DNA of 64,000 nt from Candidatus Kryptoniota bacterium (lineage in GTDB: Bacteria > Bacteroidota > Ignavibacteria > Kryptoniales > Kryptoniaceae): contig CALJEK010000039.1 in the NCBI GenBank assembly GCA_938074445.1, positions 1 through 64,000 of the forward strand, written 5' to 3'. Below, piece by piece: positions 43,625-53,312 of the stretch. The translations under genes and the position numbers were made by a program. How positions within the stretch are numbered: the first letter of the stretch is position 1; each line of letters opens with the position of its first letter. The notes beneath the pieces were generated by a model that saw only the letters and a program-made list of their open reading frames with translations, searched no databases and was not told the origin of the DNA.

Positions 43625-43877
43625 AAACTTTAACCGTACATGCAAATCGCTCGCTTCCAGATAAACTTTTCTTCCGTGCTAACTTAATTTCTTCAAAATC
43701 AGGGCTTGACAAATTTTCCATTCCATAGAGTACTAAGACGCGACAGCCTCCACAAATTCCATCGCCGTTACACGATTCCGCAAGCGGAATTGAATTTTCT
43801 TTCGCTACTTCAAAAATTGTTTTACCTTCTTCACACTCTATTTCAACTCCAAGCCCATAAAAATTTATCCAGGGCAT
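43590..43877 (-). CDS. [2Fe-2S] plant/adrenodoxin-type ferredoxin
   Basis: AESCNGDGICGGCRVLV...ERFACTVKVYGDIKI. Confidence 0.88.
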   Translation of the reverse strand: MPWINFYGLGVEIECEEGKTIFEVAKENSIPLAESCNGDGICGGCRVLVLYGMENLSSPDFEEIKLARKKSLSGSERFACTVKVYGDIKITTSYW

Positions 43878-43924
43878 AAACTTCGCGTTGATTTTTTACC
43901 AATTTACTCAAAAAGAGAGAATAA

Positions 43925-44653
43925 TCAAAGGTTTTTCTTCATCGCAACAATTGCGACATAACCCATCCATTTATCCCCACCCTGCTCAAGAAAAACGCTT
44001 ACCTCATGCTTAAACCTCTTAACCTCTTTAAACTCATTTTTTGAAAATCGTCTCTCCTTCAACGAAGTTTGAATGATCTTTTTAAACTTTGAATAATAAC
44101 GCACAAGCTCATCACTTATATCTTGAACAAAAGTTGGTTCTAATCCACAACTCTTAAGAATTTTCAACTTTTCATCAAGTGTCTCAATTGCCCCGCCCTC
44201 AATATGCCACGCCTCGCGCACATAAGTTGGCACGGGAAACTTTTTCCAATAGAAGTCAGCTATACCAATAAACGAACCGTCCTTCAAAACCCTGTAAAAT
44301 TCCTTTAGTATTTGGGTTTTCTTATACTGGGACAAAATCCCCTCCGAGATTATCAAGTCAAACATTTCATCTTCAAAATCAAGTGCAATTGGACTCATAA
44401 TTTTGACTTTAACCTTTTCTTCAAGCTCCGCCCTTGTAATTTCACTTTTCGCAGAGATAACTATATTTGGTAGTTCATGCACCCCATAGATATTACAGTT
44501 AAAATTTTTCGCGATGTAAACAAGGCTATCCTGCAAATTTACACTCGCAACGAGAACATTCATTCCATCTTTGATTTCAATTTTTGAACAGAGAAATTTG
44601 GTTGAACTTGTCCCACCAAGCGTTGGTATTTTGATTTGATTCTCGGATTTCAT
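43925..44653 (-). CDS. class I SAM-dependent methyltransferase-like protein
   Basis: MNVLVASVNLQDSLVYIAK...FEDEMFDLIISEGILSQYKKTQILKEFYRVLKDGSFIGIADFYWK. Confidence 0.7.
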   Translation of the reverse strand: MKSENQIKIPTLGGTSSTKFLCSKIEIKDGMNVLVASVNLQDSLVYIAKNFNCNIYGVHELPNIVISAKSEITRAELEEKVKVKIMSPIALDFEDEMFDLIISEGILSQYKKTQILKEFYRVLKDGSFIGIADFYWKKFPVPTYVREAWHIEGGAIETLDEKLKILKSCGLEPTFVQDISDELVRYYSKFKKIIQTSLKERRFSKNEFKEVKRFKHEVSVFLEQGGDKWMGYVAIVAMKKNL

Positions 44654-44676
44654 CTTTCAAAGATAAGATTTCGAGT

Positions 44677-46827
44677 TTATACAACCTTCAGGTTTGCGTA
44701 TTTTAAGAGGAGCAACTTTCTACCGTAATTTTCAAAATCAACCATCACACGAATACTTTCACCATTTCCAGATATATCTACCACAACCCCAAGTCCAAAA
44801 ACTTCATGCTCAACGAGTGAGCCTATAGAGATGTTTTTCCCTTGAGACTTGATATTTAAATTCTTAACCTCGCGCGTTCTTTCCTTTCTTCCCCCCTTTG
44901 AGCTGTAATAAGAAACAAGCTCAAACGGAATTTCGTCGAGGAACCTTGACTTCCTTTGAACAAAAACAGTTCCCGCTCTCATTCTTTCCTTAGCGTAGGA
45001 TAGATAAAGTTTTTTCATCGCACGCGTCATCCCAACATAAAAAAGACGCCTTTCCTCCTCAAGCTCTTTTACATTATAAATTGAATTGGCAATCGGGAAA
45101 AGCCCTTCTTCAAGTCCCGTGATAAACACGACTGGGAACTCAAGCCCCTTTGCGCTGTGCAATGTCATTAAACTTATCGCATCCCTCTTATTTTCCCATG
45201 TGTCAATCTCGGCTATTAAAGAAACTTGCTCAAGAAATTTTTCAAGCCCACTATCTTCTGGGTTTTCATTAGAAAATTCAGTTATAGCCGATAAAAGTTC
45301 TTCTATATTTTCAATTCTTTGTTGTGCCTCTGGTGTTCCCTCTTGTTTGTAAAATCTTATGAGTCCAAGATCATCAACAAGCGCGCGAGCAAGCTCACTG
45401 GCATTTATCTTATCCCTTAAATCAATGTATTTTTGAATCAAACTGCAAAAATTAAATATGCTCTTCCTCGCTCTTTCAGTAAGTCCAGGAACCGCATTTG
45501 CCCTGCACATAGCTTCAAAAAGCGATAAACCTTTTGCATTCGCAAATGCTTTAACGCGCTCTATTGTAACATCCCCTATGCCACGATTTGGGAAATTAAT
45601 TATTCTAAGCAAACTTTCATCATCTTTGGGATTAACTACAAGCCTGAAATAGGCGAGCAAATCTTTAATCTCTTTTCTCTTGTAGAAAGCAACTCCACCA
45701 ACAATTGTATACGGGAAACCTTCACGACGAAGCTCATCTTCAAATAATCTTGATTGTGCATTTGTCCTGTAGAGAATTACAAAATCACGAAGATTATACT
45801 TGTTCTTATGAATTTCCTCCTTAATGAAATGAACAACTTTTTCAGCTTCATCTCTGTCATCTTTACATTCAAGCACAACAATTGGCTCCCCTTCACTGTT
45901 TTCCGTCCAAAGGTTTTTAAATATCTGTTCCGTGTTGTTTTTTATAACTGAATCAGCAGCGCGAAGAATTTTTTTCGTTGAGCGATAATTTTGCTCAAGT
46001 TTAAAAATTTTACAATCTGGAAAATCGTTTTTAAAATCAAGCATATTTCTTATCTCAGCCCCACGCCACGAATATATACTTTGTGCATCATCCCCGATCA
46101 CGCAAAGATTTCTGTGCTTTGCCGAAAGCATTCGCAATAAAATATATTGAACGCGATTTGTATCCTGATATTCATCAACGAGTATATATTTAAACTTCGT
46201 CTGATATTTTTCAAGCACATCCGGATGGTTCTCGAAAAGCTCGACTGACTTTATAAGAAGATCGTCAAAATCCATCGCATTCCTCTGGAAAAGAGCGGAT
46301 TGATAAACTTTATAGATTTGTGCGATTTTAACATCAAACGAGCTTTCAGCAAGTGAGGAGAACAACTCGGGACTGACAAAGGCATTTTTTATATTGCTTA
46401 TTTTCGCTTGAACAAGAGATGGATTTAACGCATCCTCTGGGTAGTTGAGTTCTTTAATTATATTTTTTATCAAACTCAAGCTATCATCTTGATCATAGAT
46501 TGTAAACCCCCTTGTATAGCCAAGCCTTTCAGCTTCCTGTCTTAAAATTTTTGCGAAAACCGAATGAAATGTCCCCATCACAACATTTTTCGCAACATCG
46601 CCGACAAGTTGAACGACGCGTTCTTTCATTTCATTAGCTGCCTTATTCGTAAATGTAAGAGCAAGTATTTCCCACGGTCTAACACCAAGTGATAAGAGAT
46701 ATGCTATTTTATAAGTTAAAACCCTCGTTTTCCCACTTCCAGGTCCAGCAATTATCAAAACAGGTCCATCTATCCACCTTACGGCTTCCCTCTGCGCCTT
46801 GTTAAGATCTTTCAAAAAGTCCCTCAT
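44677..46827 (-). CDS. UvrD/PcrA/Rep-family DNA helicase
   Basis: GPGSGKTRVLTYKIAYLL; VDEYQDTNRVQY; GDDAQSIYSWRGAEIRNM; LMTLHSAKGLEFPVVFITGLEEGLFP. Confidence 0.96.
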   Translation of the reverse strand: MRDFLKDLNKAQREAVRWIDGPVLIIAGPGSGKTRVLTYKIAYLLSLGVRPWEILALTFTNKAANEMKERVVQLVGDVAKNVVMGTFHSVFAKILRQEAERLGYTRGFTIYDQDDSLSLIKNIIKELNYPEDALNPSLVQAKISNIKNAFVSPELFSSLAESSFDVKIAQIYKVYQSALFQRNAMDFDDLLIKSVELFENHPDVLEKYQTKFKYILVDEYQDTNRVQYILLRMLSAKHRNLCVIGDDAQSIYSWRGAEIRNMLDFKNDFPDCKIFKLEQNYRSTKKILRAADSVIKNNTEQIFKNLWTENSEGEPIVVLECKDDRDEAEKVVHFIKEEIHKNKYNLRDFVILYRTNAQSRLFEDELRREGFPYTIVGGVAFYKRKEIKDLLAYFRLVVNPKDDESLLRIINFPNRGIGDVTIERVKAFANAKGLSLFEAMCRANAVPGLTERARKSIFNFCSLIQKYIDLRDKINASELARALVDDLGLIRFYKQEGTPEAQQRIENIEELLSAITEFSNENPEDSGLEKFLEQVSLIAEIDTWENKRDAISLMTLHSAKGLEFPVVFITGLEEGLFPIANSIYNVKELEEERRLFYVGMTRAMKKLYLSYAKERMRAGTVFVQRKSRFLDEIPFELVSYYSSKGGRKERTREVKNLNIKSQGKNISIGSLVEHEVFGLGVVVDISGNGESIRVMVDFENYGRKLLLLKYANLKVV

Positions 46828-46841
46828 CTTAAAAATTTAAA

Positions 46842-47765
46842 TTACTTCAAAAATTCCCTCACCGCCTTCGCAATTCCCTCAGGGTCAAGCCCATATTTCT
46901 CGTAAAGCTCTTTCGGGCTACCCGATTCACCAAATTTCTTTATTCCAATCCTCTTCACCTTAACAGGATAATTTTCCGCTAAAACTTCCATCACAGCCGA
47001 ACCAAGCCCACCAACAATATTGTGATCCTCCACAGTAACTATTTTCCCTGTCTCAACAGCACATTTTATTATGAGCTCCTCATCTATAGGTTTAATTGTG
47101 TGAATATTCACAACACGTGCACTTATACCATCTCTTTCAAGCCTTTCTCCCGCAAGCAAAGAATTAAACACAACTCCGCCAGTTGCAAAAATTGTCACGT
47201 CTTTCCCATCTTTTAAAATCACTCCCTTACCAAACTGAAACTTATAATCAGGCGGATTTACCTCCTCAAGCGGTTGCCTTGTCAATCGCAAAAACACCGG
47301 ACCTTGATGTAAAGCGATATATTCAACGGCTTGCTTCGTCTCAATATCATCGCAAGGTTGGACAACTGAGAAATTAGGCAACGCCCTCATAAGCGCAATA
47401 TCCTCAAGCCCCATTTGACTGTAACCATCTTCGCCGATTCCAATCCCAGCATGTGTTCCAACAAGTTTGACATTTGCATTCGTATAAGCAACCGACATCC
47501 TTATCGTTTCATATCTACCTATCAAAAAACACGCGAAACTACAAGCGAACGGAATTTTACCAGCCAAGGCAAGTCCAGCAGCTGTCCCTATCATATTTTG
47601 TTCTGCAATACCCATTTCAAAAAATCTGTGAGGAAACCTTTTGGCAAACTTTATTGACATAGTTGATTTTGAAAGGTCAGCGTCAAGGACAACTATATCT
47701 TGGATTCTTTCTCCAAGTTCTTCGAGCGCTTCCCCAAATGAAACGCGCGTCGCTTTAGCAGGCAT
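46842..47765 (-). CDS. transketolase, C-terminal half (split)
   Basis: VVLDADLSKSTMSIKFAKRFPHRFFEMGIAEQNMIGTAAGLA; GIGIGEDGYSQMGLEDIALMRALPN. Confidence 0.93.
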   Translation of the reverse strand: MPAKATRVSFGEALEELGERIQDIVVLDADLSKSTMSIKFAKRFPHRFFEMGIAEQNMIGTAAGLALAGKIPFACSFACFLIGRYETIRMSVAYTNANVKLVGTHAGIGIGEDGYSQMGLEDIALMRALPNFSVVQPCDDIETKQAVEYIALHQGPVFLRLTRQPLEEVNPPDYKFQFGKGVILKDGKDVTIFATGGVVFNSLLAGERLERDGISARVVNIHTIKPIDEELIIKCAVETGKIVTVEDHNIVGGLGSAVMEVLAENYPVKVKRIGIKKFGESGSPKELYEKYGLDPEGIAKAVREFLK

Positions 47766-48622
47766 TACTTCACCTCCACTTTTTGTGATAAAAGTTCGTT
47801 AAGTTCCTCCTCAAGCTCTTTCAAAGCGAGTTTTGTCTCCTCATCGTTTGGCGCTTTACCGTGCCACTCGTGATTATCCTCCATAAATGAAACCCCCTTA
47901 CCTTTAACCGTATGCGCAATTATGAAAGTTGGTTTTCCCTTCACAAGTTCAGCTTCATCAAGAGCGGATAAAATTTGCTCAAAATCATGCCCATCAATTT
48001 CAATCACATTCCAATTAAAAGCCCTCAACTTATCCGAAAGAGGTTCAATGTCCATCACATCTTTAACATATCCATCGATTTGACCTTTGTTGTAATCGAC
48101 AATCGCGCAAAGATTATCAAGTTTAAATTTCGGCGCCGACATTATCGCTTCCCACACTTGACCCTCTTGCATTTCCCCATCACCAAGGAGACAATAAACA
48201 CGATATTTTTTTCCATCAATTTTTCCAGCGATGGCTATCCCCTGAGCGATTGATAAACCTTGTCCCAAAGAACCAGTTGACGCCTCAACATAAGGTAAAT
48301 CAAGTCGAGATGGATGTCCCTGCAAGCGTGAATTTATCTTTCTTAGTGTGAAAATCTCTTCATAAGGTATAACCCCTCTATGCGCTAAAACTGCGTAAAG
48401 AGCTGGAACCCCATGACCTTTAGATAATATAAATCGATCTCTATCTGGTGAAAGCGCATTTTCAGGCGTTCTCTTTATCTTCTCCCAAAATAAAGCGACA
48501 AGGATTTCAACGCACGAAAGAGAACCGCCCGAATGTCCTGAGCCAGCTTTGTTCAACATTTTTATTATGTCTATTCGTATTTTCGTCGCTATGATTTTTA
48601 GATCAATGAGCGAATTTCGCAT
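47765..48622 (-). CDS. transketolase, N-terminal half (split)
   Basis: GSGHSGGSLSCVEILVALF; RDRFILSKGHGVPALYAVLAHRG; GSLGQGLSIAQGIAIAGK; CLLGDGEMQEGQVWEA. Confidence 0.94.
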   Translation of the reverse strand: MRNSLIDLKIIATKIRIDIIKMLNKAGSGHSGGSLSCVEILVALFWEKIKRTPENALSPDRDRFILSKGHGVPALYAVLAHRGVIPYEEIFTLRKINSRLQGHPSRLDLPYVEASTGSLGQGLSIAQGIAIAGKIDGKKYRVYCLLGDGEMQEGQVWEAIMSAPKFKLDNLCAIVDYNKGQIDGYVKDVMDIEPLSDKLRAFNWNVIEIDGHDFEQILSALDEAELVKGKPTFIIAHTVKGKGVSFMEDNHEWHGKAPNDEETKLALKELEEELNELLSQKVEVK

Positions 48623-48737
48623 CCACCTTTCCTCGTTATTGTTTTGAATTCAGCACCGAAAAATATAAAAATTTCGGCTATAAAAAACAATTGCAATTTT
48701 ATTAACATTTTAACCCTCAAGTACGCTGATAAAAATA

Positions 48738-48773
48738 AAAAAATCTGCGGGCTGGGAACACCCACAGATTTTT
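48738..48773 (-). terminator. intrinsic terminator after pnp
   Basis: Minus strand AAAAATCTGTGGG-TGTTCCCAG-CCCGCAGATTTTTTT at pnp stop codon. Confidence 0.8.
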
Positions 48774-50967
48774 ATCTTTTTGTCTTATAAGTTGAGGTAG
48801 GTTGAGTCTGCCTCTGGTGTGATTCCGACTTTGGAATTAAGGATTTTCTACTCAAAGTAAATCGTCCCATATCGTCAATTGTCAATATCTGAACTTCAAT
48901 TTCATCACCAACCTTCAAAACATCGGAAACCTTTTCAATTCTTTTGTGATCTATTTCGGAGATATGAAGCAACCCAATTTTACCAGGCAAAATTTCAACA
49001 AAGGCACCAAAATCAACAACTTTACGCACAATCCCCTTATAAACCTTCCCAACTTCAGGAACTTCAGCAAGCTGTTCGACCATTTGCTTCGCTTTTTCAC
49101 ACGCTTCTTTATTCGGACCGCTTATCCAAACTAAACCATCATTCTCAATGAAAACCTCAGCGCCAAACTCCTGTTTCATCATTTTAACATTCTTTCCAGC
49201 TGGACCAATAACCCAACCAATCATTTCAACAGGAATCCTTGTAGTCATAAGTCTTGGCGCATAAGGAGAAACCTCAGGACGCGGTTTTGGAATCGTCTTC
49301 TCAAGTATATCAAGAATCTTCATCCTTGCCTCTCGCGCCCGTTCAAGCGCTTGCTCAAGAATCTCATAACCTATACCGCTTATCTTTATATCCATTTGAA
49401 ATGCGGTTATCCCATCACGAGTCCCAGCAACTTTAAAGTCCATATCCCCAAGCTTGTCCTCGTTCCCAAGTATATCCGTCAAAATTGCGACTTCATCACC
49501 TTCTTTAACCAAACCCATCGCAATTCCAGCAACATGCTTTTTAAGCGGAATCCCACCGTCCATCAAAGCAAGCGTCCCAGAACAAACAGTCGCCATCGAC
49601 GATGAACCATTCGATTCAAGTATGTCAGAGACAACCCTTATAGTGTAAGGAAATTCTTCCTCAGACGGTATCAAATTCTTTAAGGCTCTTTCAGCAAGAT
49701 TTCCATGTCCGATCTCTCTTCGGCTTGGACCACGAAACGGAGCTACTTCGCCCACCGAAAACGGTGGGAAGTTATAATGAAGCATAAATCTTTTTGTGTA
49801 TTCAGGCAATAAACTATCAATTAATTGCTCATCCATTTTTGTCCCAAGCGTGACAGTCGCAAGCGATTGAGTTTCACCTCTCGTAAACAACGCCGACCCG
49901 TGAGTCCTCGGCAAAACTCCAACTTCTGCAGTTATCGGTCTTATATCGTTTAAACCTCGCCCATCAATTCGCCTACCCTCACGCAAAACCATATACCGCA
50001 TATCAACCCTCTCAATTTCATCAATAACCTGCTTTACCCAAAACTCAAAACTTGGATAAAGCGCTATCAACGGCATAGCATTCCCAGACTCATCCTGAAC
50101 TATCTCGGATGAATATCTTTGCCTCAAAGTTTCTATCGTTTCTTTCAAAATTGTTTCCATCTTTTCTGCTCGTTCAAGCTTCTTCAAAGGTGTTCTGTTA
50201 AGTTCTTTGATCTTCCCCTCCGCTATCTCTCTAACATCATTTATAATTCTCTCTGGTATCTCCTCCTTGACCGTTTCCCTCTTCGGCTTCCCGACCTCCT
50301 TGGCGATCTCAATCTGAATCTCACAAATCTTCTTTATATACTCGTGAGCAAATTTTATCGCTTCAACCATATCTCTCTCTGATATCTCTTTCGCCTCACC
50401 CTCAACCATCACAATTGAATCAATTGTCCCAGCCACAACCAAATCAATATCGCTTACCTCAAGTTGAGGAATCGTCGGATTTATAACAAATTGACCGTTA
50501 ATTCGCCCGACTCTAACTTCGGCAATTGGTCCACCCCAAGGGATATCAGAAATCATCAAAGCAGCTGAGCTTGCAATTCCTCCAATGATATCTGGATCAT
50601 TCTCAAGGTCAAAGGAAAAAACTGTCACCGTAACTTGAGTTTCACACTTAAATTCCTTTGGGAACAAAGGTCTTAAGGCTCTGTCGATCAATCTCGCTGA
50701 TAAAATCTCTTTCTCTGTCGGTTTTCCCTCCCTCTTTTCAAATCCGCCGGGGATTTTACCTGCTGCAGATGTTTTTTCCCTATATTCAACAGAAAGAGGC
50801 ATAAAATCGATATCTTTCTTTTGCTCTTCCGATGCAACTGCAGTTGCTAAGACCATCGTATCTGCGTATCTCACCATAACGGCACCATCAGCTTGCTTTG
50901 CATACTTTCCAATTTCAAACGAAAGAATGCGCCCACCAATCTCGATTTCTTTCTTCAAATACTGCAT
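48772..50967 (-). CDS. pnp: polyribonucleotide nucleotidyltransferase
   Basis: GGRILSFEIGKYAKQADGAVMVRY; two RNase PH domains, KH and S1 domains. Confidence 0.97.
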   Translation of the reverse strand: MQYLKKEIEIGGRILSFEIGKYAKQADGAVMVRYADTMVLATAVASEEQKKDIDFMPLSVEYREKTSAAGKIPGGFEKREGKPTEKEILSARLIDRALRPLFPKEFKCETQVTVTVFSFDLENDPDIIGGIASSAALMISDIPWGGPIAEVRVGRINGQFVINPTIPQLEVSDIDLVVAGTIDSIVMVEGEAKEISERDMVEAIKFAHEYIKKICEIQIEIAKEVGKPKRETVKEEIPERIINDVREIAEGKIKELNRTPLKKLERAEKMETILKETIETLRQRYSSEIVQDESGNAMPLIALYPSFEFWVKQVIDEIERVDMRYMVLREGRRIDGRGLNDIRPITAEVGVLPRTHGSALFTRGETQSLATVTLGTKMDEQLIDSLLPEYTKRFMLHYNFPPFSVGEVAPFRGPSRREIGHGNLAERALKNLIPSEEEFPYTIRVVSDILESNGSSSMATVCSGTLALMDGGIPLKKHVAGIAMGLVKEGDEVAILTDILGNEDKLGDMDFKVAGTRDGITAFQMDIKISGIGYEILEQALERAREARMKILDILEKTIPKPRPEVSPYAPRLMTTRIPVEMIGWVIGPAGKNVKMMKQEFGAEVFIENDGLVWISGPNKEACEKAKQMVEQLAEVPEVGKVYKGIVRKVVDFGAFVEILPGKIGLLHISEIDHKRIEKVSDVLKVGDEIEVQILTIDDMGRFTLSRKSLIPKSESHQRQTQPTSTYKTKR

Positions 50968-50992
50968 ACCTCAGTCACCACCTTTATTTCTT

Positions 50993-51262
50993 TTATTTTC
51001 TTAAATTGAGTTCCTCAAGAATTTGCTTATACCTTTCATAGTTTGTCCTTTCGAGATATCTCAACAAGCGCCTTCTCTTACCTATCATCTTGATTAAGCC
51101 CATCCTTGAGTGCTTATCCTTCGGGTGTTTCTCAAAATGTTCAGCAAGCTGATTAATTCTGGCTGTAAGAATCGCAATTTGAACCTCAGGCGAACCAGTA
51201 TCTTTTTCATGTTTGCCATATCTCTTGACGAATTCTTTTTTCTGTTCGCTTGTCAATGGCAT
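50993..51262 (-). CDS. rpsO: 30S ribosomal protein S15
   Basis: [54 protein letters not shown]. Confidence 0.97.
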   Translation of the reverse strand: MPLTSEQKKEFVKRYGKHEKDTGSPEVQIAILTARINQLAEHFEKHPKDKHSRMGLIKMIGKRRRLLRYLERTNYERYKQILEELNLRK

Positions 51263-51299
51263 ATCTCCTTTTTGTTTTTTGTTTTTCCTCTAAATTCAA

Positions 51300-52247
51300 T
51301 CAAATTACCTTTGTAAACTCATTTTCAATTAACCTAATCGCGCTCTTTTTATCCCTTTCAATTTGTTCAACTAACTCCCTTGGACTGGAAAATTTCGCCT
51401 CATCCCTTAGCCTTTCTATAAACTCAATCTTTATATGCTTGAAATAAATCTCTTCATCAAAGTCAAGTATGTTTACCTCTGCTACTTTTTCACCATCAAG
51501 CCCAAACGTCGGTCTGTAACCTATATTCATAACTCCAAAATAATGCTTTCTATCTATTGTGACCCTTACAACATAAACACCATTTTTTGGCATAAGTTTT
51601 CTAAGTGATATCGGTTCAATGTTTGCCGTCGGAATACCAAGTTCCCTGCCACGACCGCTTCCCTTTACCACAACACCGTTTATAAAATAATATCGCCCAA
51701 GCAATTTAGATGCAAGTTTGACGTTCCCCTCTTTCAGAATTGCTCTTATCTTTGAACTACTGACCGGATTATTTTCAACAAGAAGCTGCGGAATTAATTC
51801 AACCTCAAACCCATACTTTTCCCCGAACTCCCTGAGCCTTTCTGGATTCCCCTCCCTGTTTTTGCCGAAGGCATGATTATACCCGACAATAGCTTTTCTC
51901 AATCCTATCTTCCCAAGCATTATTTCCTTGCAAAATTCCTCGGCAGTTATATTTGAAAATTCCGGTGTAAAATTCACAACATAAACAACATCAAGGTCAT
52001 AATTGCTCAAAAGTTCAATTCTTTCCTCAATCGTCGTCAAGATATAAAATTTCTCGTTTGGATGTAAAACCTCCTGCGGATGCGGATCAAAAGTCACAAG
52101 AACCGTCCTAGCTCCTGTTTTAAGCTTTTCTTCTTTCATCCTTTTCAAAATTTCCTGATGAGCGATATGAACTCCATCAAATACGCCCACTGTAACAATT
52201 GAGTTCGGGTCTTTGGCAATTTTATTTATGTTTCTGACTACCTCCAT
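51300..52247 (-). CDS. ribF: bifunctional riboflavin kinase/FAD synthetase
   Basis: VTVGVFDGVHIAHQEILKRM...TFDPHPQEVL; GRGRELGIPTANI. Confidence 0.95.
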   Translation of the reverse strand: MEVVRNINKIAKDPNSIVTVGVFDGVHIAHQEILKRMKEEKLKTGARTVLVTFDPHPQEVLHPNEKFYILTTIEERIELLSNYDLDVVYVVNFTPEFSNITAEEFCKEIMLGKIGLRKAIVGYNHAFGKNREGNPERLREFGEKYGFEVELIPQLLVENNPVSSSKIRAILKEGNVKLASKLLGRYYFINGVVVKGSGRGRELGIPTANIEPISLRKLMPKNGVYVVRVTIDRKHYFGVMNIGYRPTFGLDGEKVAEVNILDFDEEIYFKHIKIEFIERLRDEAKFSSPRELVEQIERDKKSAIRLIENEFTKVI

Positions 52248-52926
52248 TCGTTCCTTGCAATGAAATTTTCTTAAGTTCTTCAATCGTTAAAGCATCTTCA
52301 AGTTTATAATCACCAATCCTCGTTCTGACAAGGGATTTCAAATAAGCCCCACACCCTAAACTTTCTCCAAAATCGTAAACAAGGCTTCTGATGTAAGTTC
52401 CTTTAGAACATTTTACTCTAAAGCGAACCTCTGGAAGATTAACCTCAAGAATTTGAAAATCATAAATTTTAACCTTTCTCGGCTTTCTCTCTATGGTGAT
52501 TCCTTTTCTTGCGAAACTATATAACGGTTTACCTTTATATTTAACAGCGGAATACATTGGCGGAACCTGTTCTATTTCCCCGATGAAACGCTTTGCGTTT
52601 TCCCTAATTGCCTCCTCAGTTATACCATCAAGTTTCCTTCTTTCAACTATTTCAGTTTCAGGGTCATAGCTAGCTGTAACAGCGCCAAGTTCCATAACAC
52701 CTTCATATTCCTTAGCAAGTTCAGTTATTTGGGAAAGTTCCTTTGTTTTTTTCCCAGTTGCAACTATAAGCAAACCAGTTGCAAAAGGATCAAGCGTCCC
52801 TCCATGCCCTGCTTTTTTTACCTTAAACCATTTTTTGATTTTATCTACAACTTTATAAGATGTCCACCCAGATGGTTTATTAACAAGGATTATTTCACCC
52901 TCTCTTATCCTCTGGACCAACGTCAT
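52222..52926 (-). CDS. truB: tRNA pseudouridine 55 synthase
   Basis: ILVNKPSGWTSYKVVDKIKKWFKVKKAGHGGTLDPFATGLL. Confidence 0.96.
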   Translation of the reverse strand: MTLVQRIREGEIILVNKPSGWTSYKVVDKIKKWFKVKKAGHGGTLDPFATGLLIVATGKKTKELSQITELAKEYEGVMELGAVTASYDPETEIVERRKLDGITEEAIRENAKRFIGEIEQVPPMYSAVKYKGKPLYSFARKGITIERKPRKVKIYDFQILEVNLPEVRFRVKCSKGTYIRSLVYDFGESLGCGAYLKSLVRTRIGDYKLEDALTIEELKKISLQGTNGGSQKHK

Positions 52927-53290
52927 CACTTTTGTTATTTTCCCTATTTTCAATTTGCTTTAAAAGGGCGTTTATCCTATCCACATGCTCAAGCGTATCA
53001 TCAAGATAAAATTCTATCTCAGGGACAAATCTTAATCTTAACCTTGAGCCGAGTCGTTGCCGTATGCTTTTCTTAAAGGACTCAATTTTCTTTATTGTGT
53101 TTTGCTGAGTTGCCTTATCTCCGTAAATACTTATATAAATTTTTGCATATCTCAAATCAGAGCTCATCCTCACATTTGTAACCGTCCAAAACCCAACGCT
53201 TTCATGCTCAAGGATTTTGGCAATTATGTCGGATATCTCTTCCTTAATAAGCGAAGCAACTCTCTCCGATCTTATGCTGTTCATTCCCAA
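52895..53290 (-). CDS. rbfA: ribosome-binding factor A
   Basis: RSERVASLIKEEISDIIAKIL...VTNVRMSSDLRYAKIYISIYGD; operon context. Confidence 0.93.
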   Translation of the reverse strand: MGMNSIRSERVASLIKEEISDIIAKILEHESVGFWTVTNVRMSSDLRYAKIYISIYGDKATQQNTIKKIESFKKSIRQRLGSRLRLRFVPEIEFYLDDTLEHVDRINALLKQIENRENNKSDDVGPEDKRG

Positions 53291-53312
53291 ACCTCGTTAC
53301 TAAGTTAAAAAT

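Noticed and set aside
46842-48622. Split transketolase as a possible frameshift
   Set aside because: The halves have proper start and stop codons and complete N- and C-domain boundaries; two-gene transketolases are well known.
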